Assembly (NCBI GenBank): GCA_025602915.1
Contig: JAHLJZ010000002.1
Coordinates: forward strand, 785,864-849,863
Length of the DNA stretch: 64,000 bases
Direction of reading: 5' to 3'
Source: Paraphysoderma sedebokerense
Lineage: Eukaryota; Blastocladiomycota; Physodermatomycetes; Physodermatales; Physodermataceae
Part shown: piece after piece, positions 1 to 8,836 of the stretch
Layout: each line of letters opens with the position of its first letter
Numbering within the stretch: position 1 is the stretch's first letter
The notes under the pieces: generated by a model
What the model was told of the DNA's origin: nothing
The model's input: only the letters and a program-made list of their open reading frames with translations
The model's database searches: none
Position numbers and translations under genes: made by a program

Positions 1-25
1 CGAGGGAATAATTCGATTGGCACAC

Positions 26-84
26 CTTATAGAGGCCTGCAATTTGGGCTTTGCGCCCGGCTTTGATTTCTGTTTAGGAGGCAT
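26..84 (-). CDS. Possible first exon of a leftward gene cut by the window edge
   Basis: On the minus strand an ATG opens a short lysine- and proline-rich reading frame (MPPKQKSKPGAKPKLQASIR), followed directly by a GTGTGC-type donor. The rest would lie outside the window. A basic MPPK start is common in ribosomal and other nucleic-acid-binding proteins, but 20 residues do not identify a family. It would be divergent from SGT1, with a CACGTG site between them. The overlapping plus-strand ORF at 17-202 is probably its shadow. Low confidence. Confidence 0.3.
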
Positions 85-787
85 TTATTGGGATTGTGGA
101 AGAGCGAACGACGGGACCGATTCAACCCAGGACGCAGTTGCAGGAATGGTAGCAGAGGGCAACAGCAACGTGTTCATAACAAGCAAAGTGGTTAAATTCT
201 AAATCTTAGCGCAGCTCGTACTCAACTACACATCGATATTTTGATCCAACAAATTTTTGTGATCTTGCTCGTTTTTCATTCATTTATTATTTTTCATCAC
301 ATTGGAAAAGTCGCTGATGATTCCGGCATTTGTCTAAACGTTTTGTTATGACGAAAATATCGGAGCTACCTAATACTTATTACCTGAGACTTTTTCCATT
401 CCCTTGTTATTACTTCTCTCGTTCCACTCTATTCACTCTTTTTTGCCATTGATGAAATGTCGTTGTTCCTTGATTGATGATGTGGTTAAATATCATTTCA
501 ATGTAAATTCTGAAAAATAATATATTTTGTCAACGATGACTGAATATCCTTGTGAATGTTCCTTGTGAATGTAGTATATCCACCACTTATGTCGCAAGAT
601 CGATCATGGCCAACACAATTATAAAGTCGTATATCGCACAAATGTATATCATGACTGAGCTGTGGGTTCCAGAAGATAGAGTCACGTGACAATTCCCCTC
701 GGCGATTGCACTCGAGTTTCCACTGGCTTCCTTTCCTCCCCCGACGTTCCTTCTCCACTGATAGTATAGTATACATACACTTGGACT
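85..787. other. Intergenic, upstream of SGT1
   Basis: No reading frame here has a convincing composition. The stretch is AT-rich and holds one TCACGTGA palindrome at 682-689. It is probably the shared promoter of SGT1 and the putative leftward gene. Confidence 0.5.
683..688. promoter_or_regulatory. CACGTG E-box upstream of SGT1
   Basis: Context is gtCACGTGac, a perfect 8-bp palindrome about 105 bp upstream of the SGT1 ATG. It fits the bHLH (Cbf1/USF-type) consensus. Binding is inferred. Confidence 0.4.
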
Positions 788-1794
788 ATGATGACCGCTC
801 CGGATTCTTCTGTTCAGAGAATTGATACCCCACAGACCAAGATTCGGTGGGTACTCTCTTTCCGATTCATTATTCCTCTTCCTCCAGCCTGCCTTTGCTC
901 TAAACTCTCACGTTCGCCTCCCGGTTTCTCGTACTATTCATACCCTTCAACGTTTGAACATGGCGATGAAATAGACACGAATGGTATCAGAACGATAACT
1001 ACGTTATAGTGTCTGTATTTATCAAGAAAGTGGATCCTTCCTCTGTTTCGATCAACTTCCAGCCGAATACGTTGTCAGTTTCCATTAAGCTAGCCAACGG
1101 ATCTGATTATTCTCTTGAACTTGACCTTGCACATGAAACAGTGCCTTCAGATTCAAAATACGAAGTTTTATCTACAAAGGTGGAAATTAAATTGAAAAAG
1201 GCCTCGACTGGGTTGAAGTGGGGCGTGTTAGAAGGGGATGATCCTTCTTTACCAGTTCCGATGACTTCCTCTGGTTTGTTCCAATCGGTGCTCCTTTGGT
1301 GAAATATGGCATCATTTCTGAAGTTTTGATTCACTAATACAGCCGTTGCCCGTCCTTCCTATCCCTCATCCTCTCGAACTGGCCCGAAGAACTGGGACTT
1401 ACTCGATAAAGAAGGTGATCATTTTTCTCTGCATTCCGTCATCATTATTTTTAAAACTGATCAAATATCTCTACTATATTTGTCTGCATTAATAATCCAC
1501 AGCCGCGAAAGACGAATCCGACAAACCCGATGGCGACAGGGCGTTAAACGCTCTCTTCCAACAAATTTATAAAGACGCTAATGACGACGTTCGAAAAGCT
1601 ATGGTAAAGAGTTTTGTCGAAAGTAATGGTACTTGCTTGAGTACCAATTGGGACGAAGTCAAGCAGAAACCAGTAGAGACTAAACCTCCAGAAGGTTTGG
1701 TGGCGAAAAAGGTATGTTGTCTGTGACCGAGTGGCTTTGGAGACCGATTTTCTAATAGATGGTTCTTTATGTTTTCTTTCAGTATGATATTTGA
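788..1794 (+). CDS. SGT1: SGT1-like co-chaperone (CS + SGS domains, no TPR)
   Basis: This is a homologue of SGT1, the HSP90 co-chaperone that acts with SKP1/SCF ligases and in kinetochore assembly. Exon 1 (788-846) splices to 975, restoring the CS-domain start KIRHEWYQNDNYVIVSVFIKKV. The CS domain continues through the section ending LKWGVLEGD. Later exons encode the SGS signature: PSYPSSSRTGPKNWDLLDKE, then ALNALFQQIYKDANDDVRKAM, then SFVESNGTCLSTNW. The last exon is only YDI plus stop after KK. The predicted protein is about 210 residues. The N-terminal TPR domain found in yeast, animal and plant SGT1 is absent, and the CS domain starts about 20 residues after the Met. The donor near 1278 is my best guess; the other junctions keep frame. 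Confidence 0.9.
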
Positions 1795-2655
1795 AGTGTC
1801 AATGTTTTAGCGCTTCCACGATGTTTATATAATACTGTTTACATACTTGCATGATAATCTGTAATTTACAAACTGTCAACACAATGAAGAGCCGATTCTT
1901 GATTCTGCAACATGTCGTATGAGAGAATACACCTTGACTTTATCCACTTCATTGCTCAAATGAGATGCTTTTTACAAAACTCTTCCGCAAATTGTTATAA
2001 GATGGCTCAAGTTATCAAATTTATAGTGGCCGGCCCGGCACTGTCACTTTGAGTCCATTTTAGATTTGTTGCGCGCATCACTTCAACCTCGCAATAAAAT
2101 GCATTCTGCATATTCTAATTTGGGATACTGCTATGCTTTGGAATGCCGTCATGTCACTAATTACATGAACAGAGCATGTACTGTTCCATACACTGATCAG
2201 AGAAGACGCGGTCTCCGGATGTCGATTTATGAAGCTATGATGTTCGAATAATGCATTGTGTTATTCCATTCAATGGACCTGACTTGTATAATTCAACATA
2301 AATCTAAGTAGTATCTTATTACCCTAATTGCCTTGTCCAGGTCGGATATTAATGAAACGAAAGCGAAACCGTAATCCAGTGAGGATACTCAGTGAATGCA
2401 TCTTCTAAATAATGTCTGTGAAATTGGTGCTGAATTAACCCTTTGATGTTTACCGTACTACTGTTACGGATCGTATTGTTATGGTTATCTGCTTGAAACT
2501 GCGAAATCAATAAATGTCATCCGTCAACCCGCTCGCAAGAAGTGGCTTTCCCAAGCCTCGAACGGATATACCGATCGCATAACTTCAGCACTGAAGTGCA
2601 TGATCAAGGTGTTGTTACACTAAAACATGGACTATTATTTTATGAAAGTTTGAAT
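1795..2655. other. Intergenic between convergent genes
   Basis: This lies between the SGT1 stop and the stop of the leftward seven-TM gene. A 61-codon ORF at 2066-2251 shows no domain-like composition. I see no RNA gene or repeat. Confidence 0.5.
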
Positions 2656-3557
2656 TTATTCAACTGAGATCTGGGTTGACAATATTTGCCTCGGCAACTC
2701 GGTCGTCACAAACAGAAATGCCTTGAAAGTGATTAACGAGCTGATACTATGTACATTCATGTGGAAGCAAAGTAATAGATTAGATTGCTTCCTTCGAGCC
2801 CCTGGTGACACTACAATAAATTTTAATATTATAACTGCGATTTCTATAATTATGGCGCATATCAGCTGCATTGTCAACGTCGGGTTTGCATAGAACGCTG
2901 ATTTGATTGACATGTAGCTTTTCGATCGATGGTAGGATAACGCTCGTAGAAATATCAGAGTCAATGTTATATTTGAGGTAAGATAAATCAATTTTCCGAC
3001 TGCAGTCAAGGATGTGACAACTTGCAGGTTCGATTTTGATGTCATCTGGATGAACAGAACGATGATTTGAGGTAGGTTCATTATGAGTGGAATTAAAGTT
3101 TGGGATAATAATTTAAATTGCGGCAAATGATTGCGTTTGACGTAGAATGGTAGAACTGGTATTATACGGGCCACTAAGATTATATACAGACAGTACGAGT
3201 GTACGGCCTTAGGAGGGGAGGAGGAGAGTTAATATATTGCTATATGCGACGACACTAGAAGGCAAAAAAAAAACTAACCACGCCCAAATGGTAAACCATC
3301 AACCATATCCTCGTCTTACTAGCAAAATACTCATATATCGCTTTTCCGACGACTCCAAATATAGCGATGATTGAACCTACTATAATCGAATAGTATATCA
3401 ACAAATTCTTTTTACGAAGCTGCGATAAATTGCTAGATGCTACTAGGGAGAGACCCATCGGGAGGGCGATCCCCACAAAGATTCCTAGGAGAGCCGCCGC
3501 CGGTCGCGCATCGTTAGGTGTCAATAAATCTTCTGGTGGCAATATTATGCCTTCCAT
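2656..3557 (-). CDS. Seven-TM protein A (three-member local family)
   Basis: First member of a paralogous trio of membrane proteins; I do not recognise a named family. Two exons: 3557-3279, then 3207-2656. Splicing over the 71-nt intron joins MVYHLGV to AVHSYCLYIILVARIIPVLP, which lines up with the uninterrupted paralogues at 4794 and 6112. Shared landmarks are RKKN.LIYYSI.VGSI at TM2, the (E/A)R.IPVLP....RN block after TM3, and LP.QI...I near the C-terminus. About seven hydrophobic segments are visible. The ER pair after TM3 in the other two members is AR here. I chose MEGIILPPED as the start because it best matches paralogue length; an in-frame Met lies 33 codons upstream. It is divergent from member B. 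Confidence 0.75.
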
Positions 3558-4793
3558 GGTATTTTTCAGCTCGAACAGAACGGATGTGAAATGGAATTTG
3601 TCACTGAGTGTTTGGGAGGGAACCAATGTATATGTCCCCCTGTTAAAAATACGCATTTATAGATTATGAACTCATGGCTGACCCCCCAAATAAAAGCCCG
3701 AAGTAGAATACAGACAGGAATGCACAGAAAAGTTTAAATCTCGACTACACTGCTGCATGTGGGTGGAAAATAGGAAAACCTAACTTTGCTTCTGTTCTTG
3801 TTTCAGAGTTGATTAATAAATAAGTAAGTACGTGGCTAGTCCGACATGGTTTAGCCTCAATCCATTATCAACCCATAAACGTAATTGCTATTTAGCAGTC
3901 GGGGCATTATACGCGCGAGTCATAAGGTTGTAAACTTTCAGTGTTGCCTTGGCAACGGGTACAAGGAATCCAAACATCCGGATTCAAAAACGCAAATCCC
4001 GCCAACCGAGTTTATTTGCATCCCAGACAAATTTTTTTGAACCGAAGCACATTTATTCTTGCTTAATTTTACTACAAATTTGTTCATGCCGGCATCCCTA
4101 TGTGAAACTTTTATATTGAATGAAAGTTTACACACCATTTTGCTCGGCAATATAACACAGTTAACTGTCTTCCTTGGGCAACCGGTATCTGAATAAACCA
4201 TATGTGGATATCGCAATCGAAAGGAAGTCATTTTTTTAGCGCTTGCTATTTTTATGGGACTTCATCGTCCAGTTGTTTCAGCTGCAGGCTCATTTCATCA
4301 GGACATGATGATAGTTTAACTTAATGTTCACTAGAGGTTAACCTCCATGAAGTGGCAGAACTTTCCAATTGTTCCTTCTGAACCTGATGAATAGAGCTGA
4401 ATTTTTCGAACAAACACCTGAATCCATTTGGATTATTGTCTTGTGCTCACACGAAATGAATTGCTTGCAGTTGCTAAGGCTGACAATATAACTTTGCGCG
4501 CTGTTTCCCACTTCGGGCTTGTGATTGTGTGCACCTCCTCAAAACAGCCCTATACATTTATTTAACAATGAATTAGCATTATTACTGCCGGCTTATCATT
4601 TCCCTCATGAGCGTATTTTTTAAAGCGTGGATCGGCTTTACACCATCATTAAGGTTACGAGTTTGAAATAAAGATGAGTTAAACGCCTTGAGACCTCCAT
4701 CCTTATTCTAGCGTACTTCGAAACTGTGAGTTTGGTCAACCGGATTAACTTCATACAACTGTTTCAGAACTTCTTACTATCATTCTGATATCG
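3558..4793. other. Intergenic between divergent seven-TM genes A and B
   Basis: This 1.2-kb AT-rich gap is among the longest gene-free stretches here. A 97-codon minus-strand ORF (3938-4231) has a cysteine-rich random-looking composition and no family resemblance, so I do not call it. The gap probably holds both promoters. Confidence 0.5.
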
Positions 4794-5762
4794 ATGGCTG
4801 CCAAACGTCCCTCTCGGGCTGTTTTGTCTCACCCAAATTTATCGAACCCTTTCTCAGATGGACAAACTCCATCGCCTCAGGAGTTCATGCAATCAGTAGC
4901 AATGATTGGTGTTCTGGTTGGAATTACCGCTCATATGGCATTTGTGGTCATAACGTCGTCATCGCTTCAAGACTTTCGAACGAAAAACGGTGTTATCTAT
5001 TACTCTATTCTAGTGGGGACGATATCGACATTGCTGTATATAATGTGCATATTGTTACCTATGGTCAACGGATATGCCGATATCTATGCCACTTTATCAT
5101 ATCTAGGCTGGGTATTCTTTAGCCATTGCACATATCTCATCCTTATCGAACGTTTAATACCTGTTCTGCCAATATACCTTCGACGAAATCCGTCAGTCTA
5201 CACCCAAGACCTTATTCGAGCGGTAGTCCCATTTATTCTCAATATTCCTCAACTCGGCACTTTCACTCTCATAGCTTCTCAGATACCGGCTAGGACATTA
5301 ACCACAGCACTCCGAGCTATGGGCAACCTAATTTTCTTACTAGCCAATCTGGCGCTCACAATTCTCTTCATCAAAGCGCTTCTGTCGAATCGTTCAAATT
5401 ACTCCACAATCTTCGAAACTATTTCATTGCATAAATCGTTTTCGATTCAACTAATAATAGTCGGTTTATTGGAAATATTTCTAATTATAGTTCGTTTCCT
5501 GCAAATATCGCCAAGCTTCCGGCAGTCGCTTCTGTTCTGGTCGTTTCACATTAATATTAATGGTATAGTTTGTCTGACAACTTTCCGACTATATATATTT
5601 ACCACGAAAGTTTTGCCGAAGAAAATACTGGAATCGAAGTTGAGGATTGAGTCAACTCGATCAAAAAGTAGCGCGTACGCAAACAAAAAGTCGAGTCTGA
5701 CAAAACCTGCTAGTGCCAGATCTAATAGCAGAAGCAACAGAAGCGGAGATTCATATGTTTAG
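4794..5762 (+). CDS. Seven-TM protein B (three-member local family)
   Basis: Intronless, 322 residues. Hydrophobic segments fall at about residues 36-55, 67-92, 97-118, 140-160, 172-197, 216-237 and 247-271. The N-terminus is short and hydrophilic and the tail is Ser/Arg/Lys-rich and probably cytoplasmic. An Glu-Arg pair ends TM3 (LILIERLIPVLPIYLRRN), the position where rhodopsin-class receptors carry D/E-R-Y. There is no NPxxY in TM7. The other conserved blocks are shared with the flanking paralogues. The architecture suggests a receptor-like membrane protein, but I recognise no named family, so function and ligand are unknown. It is tandem with member C, 349 bp away. Confidence 0.85.
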   Translation: MAAKRPSRAVLSHPNLSNPFSDGQTPSPQEFMQSVAMIGVLVGITAHMAFVVITSSSLQDFRTKNGVIYYSILVGTISTLLYIMCILLPMVNGYADIYATLSYLGWVFFSHCTYLILIERLIPVLPIYLRRNPSVYTQDLIRAVVPFILNIPQLGTFTLIASQIPARTLTTALRAMGNLIFLLANLALTILFIKALLSNRSNYSTIFETISLHKSFSIQLIIVGLLEIFLIIVRFLQISPSFRQSLLFWSFHININGIVCLTTFRLYIFTTKVLPKKILESKLRIESTRSKSSAYANKKSSLTKPASARSNSRSNRSGDSYV

Positions 5763-6111
5763 TTAATAATATTATTAAGTCCTTACAAATACCTTGTAAA
5801 TAATTCCTAATGTAAATGTAAGCAATAGATGTTCGCCAATGACGAATGACAAGTTCCCAAGACGCTATGTCCAAGAAGCATTGATCCTTGTAATCCATGG
5901 AAGCCTCTAATATGTAATAGAAAATTCAGTCGTTTGTGTCATAATCACTCGTACAGATTGTTTGTTCTCATGAATCCCCAATTCAAACTTGAATTGTACG
6001 CGCTCGAGACGAGGTGGCTCCGCGCAATATTTCACGGCCGCTTTAGGTGTTAAAAAGCGACTACTTATAAAATACGACGCAGTTTACGGGAATTCCTCTT
6101 TCATTTCGAAA
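5763..6111. other. Intergenic between tandem seven-TM genes
   Basis: AT-rich spacer holding the terminator of B and the promoter of C. The frame of C is open upstream to 5989, but its first ATG is at 6112. Confidence 0.5.
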
Positions 6112-7119
6112 ATGACGTCTCTTGATTTTAATCCGAATCTTGTCCTCCCGTTTAATCGAAACACAACGAAAGCTGCCCTCGAAATGAGCCAAACCATCGG
6201 TTTAGTTGGCTGCATTGTTGGCGCCACCTGTCAAATTGGATATAATCTTATCACATCTTCAGCACTCCAGCAATTTCGTCGTAAAAACGCACTCATATAT
6301 TATGCAATCTTAATTGGATCCATTGCTTCCATAATCAGTGTCCTTTCTATTTTGTTAGGCCTCATTTATGGATTTTCGGATGTATGGGCGGCCATTGCAT
6401 TTATTGGTTGGATGATATATTCCTTCTCAGTATATAGTATTCTTATTGAACGAATAATACCCGTCCTACCAATTTTCGTCCAAAGAAATCTATCCCCGGC
6501 ATCCCAAGATACAATGCGAGCGGTCTTACCATTTTTACTGAACCTACCTCAGATGATTGTGGTCGTCACTGTTACTTCAAGGGCACCCAATACCCGATTA
6601 TTCACGATTATAATGAGAGCAATTGGAAATTTACTTTTCCTACTTGCCAATATCGTCCTGACCATTCTTTTCATCAAAGCACTGTTACGGAATCGATCCA
6701 ATCACACTGTCGCTCAGGTGTATATGTCGCATAAACGTTTTGTGTTGAAAGGGATCGCTGTAGCCGCATTAGACATATTTTTAATCGTCGTTCGATTCTT
6801 ACTTATTTCCCCGAAATTTCAACAATCTGCGATTTTGTGGGCTTTTCATACAACGATCCACGGCATGATTGTCTTGGGGACATTCGAAATGTACATTTTC
6901 ATCACAATGGAGCTTCCGAAGCAGATATTTGCGGAGAAAATAAGTTTGGATGTGCCCAGTAAGAATTTAAAGGGAGAATCGTCTTCAAATGGTTTTGGAT
7001 TCAGCCAGATTGGGAAGTCAATACTGTCAAAGTTGAACTTTGGCAAATCCAACGGACACTCAACAATCGATCCGCCGAGTACCAGTGATGCACCTTCAAT
7101 TTCCGTTGAAATTGCATAG
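6112..7119 (+). CDS. Seven-TM protein C (three-member local family)
   Basis: Intronless paralogue of B; the Met at 6112 (MTSLDFNPNL) gives 335 residues. It repeats the family blocks: LQQFRRKNALIYYAILIGSI at TM2, LIERIIPVLPIFVQRN after TM3, LLNLPQM at TM4, AIGNLLFLLANIVLTILFIK at TM5, an FxxxISPxFxQS loop before TM7, and LPKQIFAEKIS at the start of the tail. The tail is rich in Ser/Thr/Pro and ends SVEIA. The Glu-Arg pair after TM3 is kept. B and C are clearly closer to each other than to A. Function unknown; a receptor-like role is inference from topology only. Confidence 0.85.
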   Translation: MTSLDFNPNLVLPFNRNTTKAALEMSQTIGLVGCIVGATCQIGYNLITSSALQQFRRKNALIYYAILIGSIASIISVLSILLGLIYGFSDVWAAIAFIGWMIYSFSVYSILIERIIPVLPIFVQRNLSPASQDTMRAVLPFLLNLPQMIVVVTVTSRAPNTRLFTIIMRAIGNLLFLLANIVLTILFIKALLRNRSNHTVAQVYMSHKRFVLKGIAVAALDIFLIVVRFLLISPKFQQSAILWAFHTTIHGMIVLGTFEMYIFITMELPKQIFAEKISLDVPSKNLKGESSSNGFGFSQIGKSILSKLNFGKSNGHSTIDPPSTSDAPSISVEIA

Positions 7120-7228
7120 AAGAAAGCCAATTATATAACTTCATACTGGAATTTAGAGATATCCTTATTATGATTGTAAATATGAACATAACTAGATTGA
7201 CAGTATTTATATAACCAATGAAGTAATA

Positions 7229-8508
7229 TTAATGTTGAGCGGCATCTTCAAACCCCGTCAGTATACTTTCCCTCGCCAGTGGGCTTACTGGGTTGTCACT
7301 TCTTAAATAATTCAGGAAGAACTGTTTAACTAACCAACTAGATTTAATTTCTGCAAGAGTTTGTCCCTGTATCAGATATATCAAGGTCAGCACAAACGTC
7401 CCTGGATTCCGAGAAGCAATCGGATAATTGACCTCATACTCCATACGGAGAATTCCCCCGGAGAGTTTCGTAAAGGTAAAAACAGTATGTTTGGGAACGG
7501 AGGATTTAGGAAAATGCGACTTAAACTCTTGCAACGATTTAATAGTTTCCTACCCTTTCAGGTCAGATTGGCGATCAGCAACAGACGTTGATGGAATGAG
7601 ATGAAAAACCTCTTTTTGCTCCTCCGTCATTGTACCAGCTTGTTTTTTGAATTCATTCATCAGAGCTCTCGTAAAACCATCTCTTAAATGTGCCCCATTA
7701 GTAGTCCTAACAGGTTCAATTCGTACGGACAACTCGACTTCATCAGAATTCAGTAACTCGTGGGCCCATCTGTCGCCATCACGGAGGGATTCAAATGAAT
7801 TCAAGATAGACGATATTTTACGAAAGCTCTCCAATTGAGCATATAAAGAGACTATATAAACATTCATCTTCAGGAAAGATACTTGTCGGATGCCTAAACC
7901 GACCAATTCGTACGGTTTCGAGGCGATCGTGATTGAAGTAGGGATCGGTACATTTGTCGTTGGCTCCTCTGATAATTATTGAAATTCAGGATGTCAGCAA
8001 ATCTTAGAAGGCGCAAATCTCACAAAATATTTCGTTAGACCTCTCATTGCAGGAGAATCAGACGTAACATATCCTGCAGAGTACAAGAATGACCCTATGA
8101 TGATTGCCCCTCCAAAAATCTTGAGGCCACGGACTCCAGAGTTGGAGGAGCGCACAATTTTGGGCGTAGCCTGTACATGATCAAAAGGTTAATATAAATT
8201 ATAATACGCAGGAATTAAGGGTTATGTTTTAAGATGATACTTTTAATTGCTCTGATGCAACGTGAACGAAAGACCTAAACCTCATCCCGGAAAATCGACT
8301 TTGTGACAATATTGACGAACATATCTGAAACGACGTCGTCTGTGGAGCACGGAGAGATGCAGATGTACGCTGCAAGGCAGGACGGAAGATCGACATTGTA
8401 TTTTGAGAATAGCGAGTATGTAGTCAAATTGAAGTGGTCGTCAGAACTCGCTGGGCGTGTGGCGGCGTACGATCTCCACAATCTCCATGATTGTGATTTT
8501 TCGGACAT
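7229..8508 (-). CDS. Chalcone-isomerase-fold mitochondrial protein, AIM18/AIM46-like
   Basis: The core YELVGLGIRQVSFLKMNVYI, followed by LYAQ and a GFTRALMNEFKKQ block, is characteristic of fungal AIM18/AIM46 proteins of the chalcone-isomerase fold. These mitochondrial proteins are not true flavonoid enzymes. A hydrophobic segment KIFGGAIIIGSFLYSAGYV sits upstream, as in the yeast proteins. Splicing: ...MREE crosses an intron of about 78 nt near 8051-7973. A 60-nt intron (about 7608-7549) removes an in-frame TAG and joins EEQKE to ETIKSLQEFKSHFPK. A phase-0 intron near 8280-8168 joins FRDE to ATPKIVRSS. The N-terminal exon from Met 8508 is least certain. It ends 110 bp from the seven-TM C stop, convergent. 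Confidence 0.75.
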
Positions 8509-8836
8509 TAGATCGCCAATATATTGCGACAGGAAACTTCTTACCACAAGCAATTCTTTGCCATGGATAGGGAATTAAAGTCAAATTTTTACTGGCAGGA
8601 TGAAAAACATTTCCGCTGGTATTATAACTACAATGAATGTCAGTAATTTTATCTCGTGTCTGTTCCGGGACAGTTTCAGTGACCGGTGTAAGCATTCAAC
8701 AGACACATCTTTTTAATGATTACTATTTCCAATACAGATTTTAAGTACGATATTTAACACAAGCAGTGAGTCTATATAACACAACGATTCACGTCATAAT
8801 TGAAGCTAATCGGACACGCTTAATGGCAGAACCTGT
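8509..8836. other. Gap between two leftward genes
   Basis: A minus-strand frame at 8695-8441 (MLTPVTETVPEQ...) could be a 5' UTR or an alternative first exon of the AIM18-like gene. It matches nothing I know and I do not call it. Otherwise AT-rich and featureless. Confidence 0.4.

Noticed and set aside
2066-2251. 61-codon ORF downstream of SGT1
   Set aside because: No domain or splice context; lies between two convergent genes where 3' UTRs are expected.
3938-4231. 97-codon minus-strand ORF between seven-TM genes
   Set aside because: Composition looks random, no homologue recalled, no splice structure, and it sits in a long AT-rich promoter gap.
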